Below, piece by piece: positions 23,152 to 33,557 of a stretch of DNA of 64,000 nt. A program made the translations under genes and the position numbers. Positions within the stretch are counted from its first letter, which is position 1; each line of letters starts with the position of its first letter. This stretch comes from Siphonodentalium dalli (lineage: Eukaryota > Mollusca > Scaphopoda > Gadilida > Siphonodentaliidae), in the NCBI GenBank assembly GCA_032622095.1, contig CP136067.1, positions 93,676,707 through 93,740,706 on the forward strand, in the 5' to 3' direction. The notes under the pieces are model-generated. The model had not been told where the DNA came from. It ran no database searches and saw only the letters and a list, made by a program, of their open reading frames with translations.

Positions 23152-23449
23152 ATATTTTATTTTATTTACATACACAACTGAATCCCACAAACTTATCCAT
23201 GTAGATGAATTAGGTTAATTGATTGTTCTTGTATTGAATATATGTGGTGCCATATATGAAATGCTGAGACATAAAGAACACTGGAATGTGCAACTTTTTG
23301 TTTTTAAAAGTTGTGTTCTCCATTGACCGAATAACAAATTGACAAATCAGTAATTTTTTTATTGAGGCAATATTACTGGAAAGGTCAAATAACTTTTTTG
23401 TAAGTTTTGATCTATACATCTCTTCCCTAGGTGAATTTTCAGGGATGTA

Positions 23450-23569
23450 CAGTAATGCTCGGGGGAGAGCTTTCCGATGAATAGCAACAAGCCATATTTC
23501 CGACTAAATCCTGAAAAGTTACCCATAATTCCGCTGTGGTTAAGAAATTGATTACTTAGAGCATTACTG
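23450..23569. mobile_element. TA foldback MITE, internally deleted copy
   Basis: CAGTAATGCTC and GAGCATTACTG ends with TA on both sides; most of the left arm is deleted. Confidence 0.85.
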
Positions 23570-23599
23570 TAACTGTGTTTGCGAAGAAATTGTATACTA

Positions 23600-23702
23600 T
23601 CTCACAGGCAGATGTGATTTTGAGCATTCTATCTCACATGTTCTCTTTTATATATTTAGAAACCTATCCAGGCAGATGTGATTTCATCATTTCTTTTTTT
23701 AG
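23600..23702. repeat. Exon 13 acceptor/exon-start copies
   Basis: GGCAGATGTGATTT occurs at 23607, 23671 and in the real exon at 23714. The middle copy has its own ATATTTAG acceptor followed by AAACCTATCCAGGCAG. Spacing of 64 and 43 bp makes upstream acceptors frame-shifting. Confidence 0.9.
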
Positions 23703-23852
23703 AAACTTATCCCGGCAGATGTGATTTCGAGCAGAGCTTGTGTTCTTGGAGTCAAGACACAACAGACAACTTTGATTGGACAAGAGCTTCTGATAAAACA
23801 TCGTCACATGGCACAGGGCCATCTAGGGATCATACTGAAGGGACCGCAACTG
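23703..23852 (+). CDS. Exon 13: MAM4 A segment
   Basis: It encodes [20 protein letters not shown] and [10 protein letters not shown]. Phase 1 in and out. Upstream, two partial copies of acceptor plus exon start lie at 23600-23629 and 23650-23685. Downstream, a copy of the exon end with its GTGAG donor lies at 24480-24527, now separated by a hAT-like insertion. Confidence 0.92.
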
Positions 23853-23874
23853 GTGAGTAAAACTGCATCGCATG

Positions 23875-24471
23875 CAGGGTTCGCGCTGCCGATTGCCAAT
23901 TTATATGAAGAAAAAAAAATGAATTTGCAACAAAAAAATTCTGATTTGCAACAAAAATTGGCACCTTTCTTTTTGGCTTTTGGCAATTGATCCCCATTGG
24001 GCATATAATAAAGCTTGCTGTCAATCAGTCGGAAACAAAACACATGTTGCTATCTGTTTGCGATATTTCTAATTGTGTCCTAATTGAAAGCGTATAATGG
24101 ATTCGCGGCTTATGTCACATCGACTGATTGTATCGCTGGAGTGAATGTGTTTCGAATTTCTACTTGATTATGACAGAGTAGGCTGTTGACTCCAATTTGA
24201 CAAGCATTAGTCAAACAAAGCACTTCCTGAAATTAAATTTGTTAGGAAACTTTGTTTTGATAGTTGGTGTTAGATAAATTATCTTAAATAACTCATAACT
24301 CAGCTTTCACCATTAGAAAATATGAATCGTGAATCATAAGCGATTGGAAATACTCAATTCAAAAGTGGCACCAAACTATGTGTCGGAAAAAAAGTGGCAA
24401 AAGAAAATGAAAAGTTTGCTAATAAAATTATGCAATTGGCAACTGGGAATTTTGGGCCAGCGCGAACCCTG
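23875..24471. mobile_element. hAT-like element, 597 bp (CAGGGTTCGCGCTG)
   Basis: Termini CAGGGTTCGCGCTG and CAGCGCGAACCCTG are inverted; flanks ATCGCATG and ATTGTATG agree at six of eight positions. CAGGG-type ends with an 8-bp duplication are typical of hAT. It separates exon 13 from the downstream copy of its own 3' end. Confidence 0.85.
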
Positions 24472-24479
24472 ATTGTATG

Positions 24480-24527
24480 GTACAGGACCATCCAAGCACC
24501 ATACTGAAGGGGCCCCTACTGGTGAGA
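24480..24527. repeat. Copy of exon 13 3' end with donor
   Basis: GTACAGGACCATCCAAGCAC, then CATACTGAAGGGGCCCCTAC and TG|GTGAGA match the last ~43 bases of exon 13 and its donor. Removing the hAT element and one duplication gives a 65-bp tandem duplication. Confidence 0.88.
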
Positions 24528-24572
24528 TTCAAGCTTACACTTCAGATAACTTGAGTCTGAAGGCATCCACAC

Positions 24573-24994
24573 ATGTTTTTATATGCCCATTTAAAAAAAA
24601 ACAGGACGTATTATGTCATTGTCTGTCCGTCCTTCCATCCGTTCACTTTTGGTTTATGGATGATAACTGTAGATAGTCTCAACTGAAAGGAATTAAATTT
24701 GGTATGTGGGTTTACTGGCAGAAAATAAAGGTCATGTTCAAATTTGGGTTCCACCTGCCAATTTTCACCTGAGTTATGGCCTTTTTTGATGGAATTTGCA
24801 CTCAATTTTCGTTTCGAAATGATAACTTTAGTAAATCTTAACTGAATGGAATGAAATTTGGTATGTGAGTTTAATAGCCAAAAATACAGGTCAAGTTCGA
24901 ATATTGGTTCAACCCGCCAATTTTAACCATGGTTATGGCCCTTTGTTGGAATTACCACGGGCGTGTTTTGCCACACCCTAGTGATGCTCTTGTT
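24573..24994. repeat. Dispersed repeat 'TTATGGCCCTTTGTTG', copy 2
   Basis: Begins near ATGCCCATTTAAAAAAAAAC and ends GTGATGCTCTTGTT; contains two internal units with AATGGAATGAAATTTGGTAT-like sequence. Confidence 0.8.
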
Positions 24995-25142
24995 GTCTTC
25001 TGGATTACAGAATATTGCTGAGAAGCCAGTTGCATGCAGTAAAGAACAAATTTATTGAATAGTTTGCGTTGATAGGGAAAGTTTTCATGTGGCTATGCTT
25101 TAAAGATGTGCACAATGCTTGAGAAAAACATTCTTCCTTCAA

Positions 25143-25396
25143 CCCTTTCATGACAGGAGCCACATATAGTGCAGCATTAAAGATCATGTGCTAGTGCATT
25201 CTCATATATGCGAGTCTCCCATAGGGAGCCTCACATATATAAGAGAATGTACATGTTGACAAGGTCAATGGAATTATTGTTAAGCCAAGGCATTCTCTTA
25301 TATGTGCGAGGCTCCCTATGGGAGACTCACATATATAAGAGAATGCATTGGTACAGGGTTTTTGCAAAATTTTAGGAATCTTCTGTCATGGAAGGG
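25143..25396. mobile_element. TTAA MITE, family B, copy 3
   Basis: Complete double-palindrome copy beginning CCCTTTCATGACAGGAGCC and ending CTGTCATGGAAGGG. The left TTAA is mutated to TCAA and the right to TTTA. Confidence 0.8.
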
Positions 25397-25443
25397 TTTA
25401 CATGTAGATATTCTGTTGTCGTCACTTCGCTTACGTCCACTTT

Positions 25444-25490
25444 CATATCCAGGTCACTAGCTGTATATTCAGACATTTTTTCCAAGTAAC
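25444..25490. repeat. Decayed copy of exon 14 start
   Basis: TCCAGGTCACTAGCTGTATA matches the exon 14 acceptor and start 70 bp downstream (TCCAGGTCACTATCTGTACA). It contains an in-frame TAG. Confidence 0.88.
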
Positions 25491-25522
25491 AATATTTCAA
25501 TTGGCTCAGTTTTCGTTTCCAG

Positions 25523-25638
25523 GTCACTATCTGTACATTGAGACATCGTCACCAAGGAAGAGTAATGATAAAGCTAGGCTCATCAGTCCTACCTTCCTGG
25601 CTACAACTTCTTCAAAGAGAGATGCTTCTACATGCACA
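25523..25638 (+). CDS. Exon 14: MAM4 B1 segment
   Basis: It encodes HYLYIETSSPR, KARLISPTF and ends STCT just after the third MAM cysteine. Phase 1 in, 0 out. This B-internal intron sits about eight residues earlier than in MAM3, 5 and 8 and in a different phase, so it probably has a separate origin. A decayed exon-start copy with its AG lies at 25444-25490 and contains a stop. Confidence 0.9.
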
Positions 25639-25648
25639 GTGAGTGAAT

Positions 25649-25990
25649 TTTGTATACACCCATCAGTAAGCCTGGGGGGGGGGGGGCATGAATTGTTTGA
25701 CACACAAGCCTTGAAATAGTGTGTCTGTCATTTGCAGAATACGGTCCCCAGAGGGTGAATTTAGTGATGCTACCCTGCATAGTGGGCTAGCATCACCAAA
25801 TTCACCCTCTGGGAACCTCATTTTTTGTCATCTTCATTCACAGTTAACCTGACATCAATGTATACTCGCCCTCTAAGTTCTAAAAATGGAGGTGGGCTTA
25901 TATACAAGGACCACCCCATGATTTTTTTGGGACCAAAAACATAGACTGTGCTTATCCTCAGGGATGGGCTTACTGATGGGTGTATACAGT
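25649..25990. mobile_element. TIR-bounded insert enclosing hAT-like MITE
   Basis: TGTATACACCCATCAGTAAG at the left returns inverted at 25966-25990. A G-run of about 13 lies at 25674-25686, and the hAT-like MITE of the GCAGAATGAGGT family sits inside at 25707-25827. The outer element is unassigned. Confidence 0.6.
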
Positions 25991-26078
25991 AAGAAATGGC
26001 TGTTGATTTGCTTGCGTTCCATCGAGTATGAATGCAAGTTGATCTGACATTTTGTGTAGGACAAGCCTGCAGCTGGTT

Positions 26079-26185
26079 ATAGTGTGTCTGAAATTTGCAG
26101 AATGAGGTCACCAGAGGGTGAATTTAATGACACTATCCCATACAGTGTGATAGAATCACCAAATTCACCCGCTGGGGACCAAGCC
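26079..26185. mobile_element. hAT-like MITE family, degraded copy
   Basis: GCAGAATGAGGTCACCAGAG followed by a decayed right arm ending near CACCCGCTGGGGACC. Confidence 0.7.
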
Positions 26186-26309
26186 AGACCAATCTCATAA
26201 GGCATAATAAAATAAATAAATAATTTAACTTTTATGATACTTAAACATCATTAATAATACCCCCAGCTCACACAGGTAAATAATTAATGTTATTACTTGC
26301 TCATTTCAG

Positions 26310-26474
26310 TTCCGTATGTTCTATGAAATGTTTGGATCGCAAATCGGATCGCTGAATGTTTATACGAGAACTGCTGCTGGTGGTGCCCTTAGGAAACTTT
26401 GGACGAGATCTGGAAACGTTGGTGATTATTACGAGAGAATTGATGTCCAGATATTTGAGACCCAGTCATTCCAG
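26310..26474 (+). CDS. Exon 15: MAM4 B2 segment
   Basis: It encodes FRMFYEMFG, IGSLNVYTR and LWTRSGNVGDYY, ending at SFQ. Phase 0 in and out. Acceptor CATTTCAG, donor GTAAAC. Confidence 0.92.
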
Positions 26475-26667
26475 GTAAACAACCATGATGAGATGTATCA
26501 GGGGCCTGAGCCTAGAGGTTATAAATTTGGAGTAAAGTGGTAATTTTAGGGAGAAGATGTCCCCCAAGTTACCCTCTAGGCTGGTCCCTCAATGTATGAA
26601 GTGTGTATTATACATTAATTAAAAAGCTCATTTAATTGATCAAGCTTTCTTCATTCATTTTTCATAT

Positions 26668-27014
26668 GGCCATTTTAAAACGGGACGTGTTATGTTATTT
26701 GTATGTCCATCCATCCGTATGATAACTTTAGATAGTATCAAATGAATGGAATACAGGGCAAGTTCGAATCCGGGTTCCACCCGCCAATTTTCACCAGAAT
26801 TGTGGCCCACTAAATTGTCATTTCCGGATGATAACTTTAGTAAGACTGAACTGAATGGAATAAAAAAAATTATGTGAGTTTACTTGCTCAAAATATAGTT
26901 AGAATATTTCAAGTTCGAATTTGGGTTCCACCCGCTAATTTATACTAGAGTTATGGCCCTATATTGGAATTACCACGGGTGTATTTTGCGGCACCCTAGC
27001 GATGCTCTTGTTTT
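26668..27014. repeat. Dispersed repeat 'TTATGGCCCTTTGTTG', copy 3
   Basis: From GGCCATTTTAAAACGGGACG to GCGATGCTCTTG, in the same orientation as the copies at 22817 and 24573. Confidence 0.8.
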
Positions 27015-27117
27015 TATCATCTGCCTTTTCTACATTATACTTCACTGAAATAATGTTCTTCTTTCTATGTGTAGGATGCGCATTGACAAACACTAACATT
27101 GCTTTCTACTTCTTTAG

Positions 27118-27208
27118 GTTGTGATCGAGGGTGTTGTTGGTTCCGGATACAGAGGAGATATCGCCATTGACGATCTGTCATTCACTGCAGGCTGCAAGAC
27201 ATCTCTAA
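27118..27208 (+). CDS. Exon 16: MAM4 C segment
   Basis: It encodes [19 protein letters not shown] and the final cysteine (AGC). Phase 0 in, 1 out, with an AA|GTATGT donor. The following intron carries the 45-bp satellite. Confidence 0.93.
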
Positions 27209-27599
27209 GTATGTATGAATACCACATGATTTATATAACTACCATTCAGCCTTATGACAGACAAAGGATCCATTATTGTTAATCCTCATTACTGATTTAT
27301 TGTATTTGGTGGCCAATTATTTGATAGTGCATGAATTCTTTTTGTTACCCATTAAGCTGTATCACCTAATCAATTAGCAGATGATCATACTTTATATTTG
27401 ATTCTCATAACACTCCCGTTACAAAATCAATTTGAGTTTTTGAATTAGATTTCCGATTTTGCGGGTGAAAAAAACTTTGACCAATTGAAATTTGTTTTGG
27501 CCATTGGTCAATTTGCCCTATGACAGTGGGAACCCTGCTGAACGATTCATTAAATCTATGCCAACCCTTCTGTAAATGTTCAGGTATGTAACACATAAT

Positions 27600-28040
27600 C
27601 AAGCCTGCAATAGTGTGTCTTTTTGCAGAATGAGGTCCCCAGAGGGTGAATTTGATGATGCTATCCTGCATTGTGGGCTAGCATCACCAAATTCACCCTC
27701 TGGGGACCTCATTCTGCTTAGGTCTCCACTGCTATCAGAGACCTAGGATCATATTGAAGTTCCACAGCTTGATTGGTGATGTTCACCCATTAGTCACCTT
27801 GGTTATGCATTTTATCTTCTGCAAATTAGGGGATATAGAAACTTCCCAGAAGGGAAAAAGTAACTACAAACAATGTTAATTTTAGACTCTAGATACTTCC
27901 CAGAAGATGAGGCCTAAGCAGAATGAGGTCTGCAGAGGGTGAATTTAGTGATTTTAGCCTGCTGTGCAGGATAGCATAACTAAATTCACATGCTGGGGGA
28001 CCTCATTCTGAAAATGACAGGCACACTATTTGCAGGCTTG
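27600..28040. mobile_element. hAT-like MITE inserted in the 45-bp satellite
   Basis: CAAGCCTGCAATAGTGTG and its complement bound 441 bp. The flanks CACATAAT (27592-27599) and CGCATAAT (28041-28048) are an 8-bp duplication of satellite sequence. One satellite monomer lies at about 27562-27599, left of the insertion, so the array predates it. Confidence 0.88.
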
Positions 28041-31000
28041 CGCATAATTTGATTGAGACCCTTCCGTAAATGTTCAGGTATGTAACACATAATTTGATTG
28101 AGACTCTTCTGTAAATGTTCAGGTATGTAACACATAATTTGATTGAGACTCTTGTGTAAATGTTCAGGTATGTCACACATAATTTGATTGAGACCATTCT
28201 GTAAATGTTCAGGTATGTAACACATAATTTGATTGAGACTCTTCTGTAAATGTTCAGGTGTGTAACACATAATTTTATTGAGACTCTTCTGTAAATGTTC
28301 AGGTATGTAACACATAATTTTATTGAGACCATTCTGTAAATGTTCAGGTATGTAACACATAATTTTATTGAGACTCTTCTGTAAATGTTCAGGTATGTAA
28401 CACATAATTTGATTGAGACTCTTCTGTAAATGTTCAGGTATGTAACACATAATTTGATTGAGACTCTTCTGTAAATGTTCAGGTATGTAACACATAATTT
28501 GATCGAGACTCTTCTGTAAATGTTCAGGTATGTAACACATAATTTGATTGAGACTCTTCTGTAAATGTTCAGGTATGTAACACATAATTTGATTGAGACT
28601 CTTCTGTAAATGTTCAGGTATGTCACACATAATTTGATCGAGACTCTTCTGTAAATGTTCAGGTATGTAACACATAATTTGATTGAGACTCTTCTGTAAA
28701 TGTTCAGGTATGTAACACATAATTTGATTGAGACTCTTCTGTAAATGTTCAGGTATGTAACACATAATTTGATTGAGACTCTTCTGTAAATGTTCAGGTA
28801 TGTAACACATAATTTGATCGAGACTCTTCTGTAAATGTTCAGGTATGTAACACATAATTTGATCGAGACTCTTCTGTAAATGTTCAGGTATGTAACACAT
28901 AATTTGATTGAGACTCTTCTGTAAATGTTCAGGTATGTAACACATAATTTGATTGAGACTCTTCTGTAAATGTTCAGGTATGTAACACATAATTTGATTG
29001 AGACTCTTCTGTAAATGTTCAGGTATGTAACACATAATTTTATTGAGACTCTTCTGTAAATGTTCAGGTATGTAACACATAATTTTATTGAGACTCTTCT
29101 GTAAATGTTCAGGTATGTAACACATAATTTGATTGAGACTCTTCTGTAAATGTTCAGGTATGTAACACATAATTTGATTGAGACTCTTCTGTAAATGTTC
29201 AGGTATGTAACACATAATTTTATTGAGACTCTTCTGTAAATGTTCAGGTATGTAACACATAATTTTATTGAGACTCTTCTGTAAATGTTCAGGTATGTAA
29301 CACATAATTTGATTGAGACCATTCCGTAAATGTTCAGGTATGTAACACATAATTTTATTGAGACTCTTCTGTAAATGTTCAGGTATGTAACACATAATTT
29401 GATTGAGACCCTTCTGTAAATGTTCAGGTATGTAACACATAATTTGATTGAGACCCTTCTGTAAATGTTCAGGTATGTAACACATAATTTGATTGAGACC
29501 CTTCTGTAAATGTTCAGGTATGTAACACATAATTTGATTGAGACTCTTCTGTAAATGTTCAGGTATGTAACACATAATTTGATTGAGACTCTTCTGTAAA
29601 TGTTCAGGTATGTAACACATAATTTGATTGAGACCCTTCTGTAAATGTTCAGGTATGTAACACATAATTTTATTGAGACTCTTCTGTAAATGTTCAGGTA
29701 TGTAACACATAATTTGATTGAGACTCTTCTGTAAATGTTCAGGTATGTCACACATAATTTGATTGAGACTCTTCTGTAAATGTTCAGGTATGTAACACAT
29801 AATTTGATTGAGACTCTTCTGTAAATGTTCAGGTATGTAACACATAATTTGATTGAGACTCTTCTGTAAATGTTCAGGTATGTAACACATAATTTGATTG
29901 AGACTCTTCTGTAAATGTTCAGGTATGTAACACATAATTTTATTGAGACTCTTCTGTAAATGTTCAGGTATGTAACACATAATTTTATTGAGACTCTTCT
30001 GTAAATGTTCAGGTATGTAACACATAATTTGATTGAGACCATTCCGTAAATGTTCAGGTATGTAACACATAATTTGATTGAGACTCTTCTGTAAATGTTC
30101 AGGTATGTAACACATAATTTGATTGAGACTCTTCTGTAAATGTTCAGGTATGTAACACATAATTTGATTGAGACTCTTCTGTAAATGTTCAGGTATGTAA
30201 CACATAATTTGATTGAGACCCTTCTGTAAATGTTCAGGTATGTAACACATAATTTTATTGAGACTCTTCTGTAAATGTTCAGGTATGTAACACATAATTT
30301 GATTGAGACTCTTCTGTAAATGTTCAGGTATGTCACACATAATTTGATTGAGACTCTTCTGTAAATGTTCAGGTATGTAACACATAATTTGATTGAGACT
30401 CTTCTGTAAATGTTCAGGTATGTAACACATAATTTGATTGAGACTCTTCTGTAAATGTTCAGGTATGTAACACATAATTTGATTGAGACTCTTCTGTAAA
30501 TGTTCAGGTATGTCACACATAATTTGATTGAGACTCTTCTGTAAATGTTCAGGTATGTAACACATAATTTGATTGAGACTCTTCTATAAATGTTCAGGTA
30601 TATAACACATAATTTGATTGAGACTCTTCTGTAAATGTTCAGGTATGTCACACATAATTTGATTGAGACTCTTCTGTAAATGTTCAGGTATGTCACACAT
30701 AATTTGATTGAGACTCTTCTATAAATGTTCAGGTATGTCACACATAATTTGATTGAGACTCTTCTGTAAATGTTCAGGTATGTCACACATAATTTGATTG
30801 AGACTCTTCTGTAAATGTTCAGGTATATAACACATAATTTGATTGAGACTCTTCTGTAAATGTTCAGGTATGTAACACATAATTTGATTGAGACTCTTCT
30901 GTAAATGTTCAGGTATGTAACACATAATTTGATTGAGACTCTTCTGTAAATGTTCAGGTATGTCACACATAATTTGATTGAGACTCTTCTGTAAATGTTC

Positions 31001-32155
31001 AGGTATGTAACACATAATTTGATTGAGACTCTTCTATAAATGTTCAGGTATATAACACATAATTTGATTGAGACTCTTCTGTAAATGTTCAGGTATGTCA
31101 CACATAATTTGATTGAGACTCTTCTGTAAATGTTCAGGTATGTAACACATAATTTGATTGAGACTCTTCTATAAATGTTCAGGTATGTCACACATAATTT
31201 GATTGAGACTCTTCTGTAAATGTTCAGGTATGTCACACATAATTTGATTGAGACTCTTCTGTAAATGTTCAGGTATGTCACACATAATTTGATTGAGACT
31301 CTTCTATAAATGTTCAGGTATGTCACACATAATTTGATTGAGACTCTTCTGTAAATGTTCAGGTATGTCACACATAATTTGATTGAGACTCTTCTGTAAA
31401 TGTTCAGGTATATAACACATAATTTGATTGAGACTCTTCTGTAAATGTTCAGGTATGTAACACATAATTTGATTGAGACTCTTCTGTAAATGTTCAGGTA
31501 TGTAACACATAATTTGATTGAGACTCTTCTGTAAATGTTCAGGTATGTCACACATAATTTGATTGAGACTCTTCTGTAAATGTTCAGGTATGTAACACAT
31601 AATTTGATTGAGACTCTTCTATAAATGTTCAGGTATATAACACATAATTTGATTGAGACTCTTCTGTAAATGTTCAGGTATGTCACACATAATTTGATTG
31701 AGACTCTTCTGTAAATGTTCAGGTATGTCACACATAATTTGATTGAGACTCTTCTATAAATGTTCAGGTATGTCACACATAATTTGATTGAGACTCTTCT
31801 GTAAATGTTCAGGTATGTCACACATAATTTGATTGAGACTCTTCTGTAAATGTTCAGGTATATAACACATAATTTGATTGAGACTCTTCTGTAAATGTTC
31901 AGGTATGTAACACATAATTTGATTGAGACTCTTCTGTAAATGTTCAGGTATGTCACACATAATTTGATTGAGACCATTGTGTAAATGTTCAGGTATGTCA
32001 CACATAATTTGATTGAGACTCTTCTGTAAATGTTCAGGTATGTCACACATAATTTGATTGAGACTCTTCTGTAAATGTTCAGGTATGTAACACATAATTT
32101 GATTGAGACTCTTCTGTAAATGTTCAGGTATGTAACACATAATTTGATTGAGATC
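28041..32155. repeat. 45-bp satellite, about 91 tandem units
   Basis: Units contain TTGATTGAGACTCTTCTGTA, then AATGTTCAGGTATGTAACAC, and fill 4.1 kb of the intron before LDLa3. Variants (GTAAC/GTCAC/ATAAC, GATTGA/TATTGA/GATCGA) define blocks. Because 45 is a multiple of three, two minus-strand frames stay open for 1,406 and 859 codons, but these encode only the repeat. Each plus-strand unit contains CAG|GTATGT, a strong match to the 5' splice-site consensus. Confidence 0.97.
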
Positions 32156-32186
32156 TTATTACTCTTATTATTAACCATTCCTTCAG

Positions 32187-32342
32187 GTCCATTGGTGACA
32201 GGAACGGCTCCACCATCATCCACTCCCAGTCCATGTGCTGCTCAGAATCAGTTCCAGTGTAATAACGGACAGTGTGTTGATAAGAACAGAGTGTGTGATT
32301 TCACCAGCGACTGTACAGACAATACTGATGAACTCAACTGCG
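32187..32342 (+). CDS. Exon 17: Thr/Pro-rich linker + LDLa3
   Basis: A short mucin-like linker (TGTAPPSSTPSP) leads into a complete LDLa module: CAAQNQFQC, GQCVDKNRVCDFTSDC and DNTDELNC, all six cysteines with an intact calcium cluster. Phase 1 in and out. Its acceptor lies only about 30 bp past the last unit of the 45-bp satellite. Confidence 0.95.
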
Positions 32343-32408
32343 GTCAGTATTTCAGGATTCTGATGATTTTTCTTTGGCTTCCACACAACCATTCATGGTC
32401 AAGTCTGA

Positions 32409-32545
32409 GAATACAGAATGAGGTCCCAAAAGGTCCCCGGCCATTTACAGAATGAGGTCCCCAGAGGATGAATTTAGTGATGCTACCACACACAGTGGGC
32501 TAGCGTCACTAAATTCACCTTCCTGGGACCTCATTCTGCTCAGGA
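32409..32545. mobile_element. hAT-like MITE family, copy in intron 17
   Basis: CAGAATGAGGTCCCCAGAGG and its complement CCTGGGACCTCATTCTG form a foldback. Confidence 0.85.
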
Positions 32546-32729
32546 CTCATCTTCTCTGGAAAGTATTTTTTATTATCAAATTATAAAAAAAAATTAGTTT
32601 CTTTAGAAACTTTTTTAGATTAGTTTCACTGTATCCAAATTGGCAGATGACACATTACATATTCAATGGGGGGAACATCACAATATTCACCATCTGGAAA
32701 TGTAAATCTGAGTCTAGGTCTCCCATAGC

Positions 32730-32865
32730 AGATGACGCCATGCAGAATTACGTCCCCAGAGGATGAATTTGGTGATGCTAGGACACTGTGCGGGGTAGCA
32801 TCGCTAAATCTACCCTTTGGGGACCTCATTCTGCTAATGTCTAGCACTATATTCTCAGGCCTGTA
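32730..32865. mobile_element. hAT-like MITE family, second copy in intron 17
   Basis: A degraded foldback from GCAGAATTACGTCCCCAGAG to GGGGACCTCATTCTGC. Confidence 0.8.
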
Positions 32866-33029
32866 AATATTCATATATTCTGATTTCTTTGCATTTTTCA
32901 AGAGATTCCCAGCTTGCCATTGAAATCAAATAGTTTTTCTCGGCTCTACTTTTTTCACAGCCAATGTGTTTAAAAATTTTATACCTCATGAAATTTCAGA
33001 TTCCTTACATGATGCATGGAATGTTATCA

Positions 33030-33160
33030 GGCCTTGAAATAGTGTGTCTGTCAATTTCAGAATGAGGTCCCCAGAGGGTGAATTTAGTGATGCTATCCCG
33101 CTCAGTGGGCTAGCATCACTAAATTCACCCTCTGAGGACCTCATTCTGCTTAGGCCTTAT
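33030..33160. mobile_element. hAT-like MITE family, third copy in intron 17
   Basis: From AGGCCTTGAAATAGTGTGTC through the GATGCTATCCCGC hairpin centre to GACCTCATTCTGCTTAGG. Three copies within 750 bp. Confidence 0.85.
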
Positions 33161-33422
33161 CTTTTCTTCGAGGTATTTATAGTCTCAAATTAACATTGTT
33201 TTTAGTTAATTTTTCCCTTCTGTGAAGTTTCTGTTTCCCCTAAGATAAAATTCTTAATCATGTCTAGCTCTATGTCTGGGACCTTGCATGATAACAAAAT
33301 TAGAGATGTATCTATTGTTTTTTTTTTCATGTAACAGAAGTGGAATAAAGCGTTTATAAATATTCTCTTGTTCTCATTAATGTTGATTATGACATTTTAT
33401 ATTATGGCTCACTCTTTTCCAG

Positions 33423-33557
33423 GAACATGTGATTTTGAGGCAAATAAATGTGGATGGTCCGATATAAGTTCTGGAAGATACAACTGGAAGCGTTTCCATG
33501 GCAACTCACCGGGTAATGTTGGTCCTCATACTGATCACACCAAAGGAACTGCAGCAG
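33423..33557 (+). CDS. Exon 18: MAM5 A segment
   Basis: It encodes GTCDFEANKCGWSD, YNWKR and GPHTDHTKGT. Phase 1 in and out. Acceptor TTTTCCAG, donor GTAACT. Confidence 0.93.

Noticed and set aside
27118-27208. RGD integrin-binding motif in MAM4
   Set aside because: It falls exactly in the family motif GYxGDIAIDD, where x varies; an Arg there gives RGD by chance, and nothing else supports binding.
28041-32155. CRISPR-like array
   Set aside because: Units are contiguous without unique spacers, and the locus is a spliced eukaryotic gene.
28003-32223. 1,406-codon and 859-codon minus-strand open frames
   Set aside because: They translate only the 45-bp repeat, whose length is a multiple of three; they overlap the plus-strand LDLa3 exon and have no non-repeat domain.
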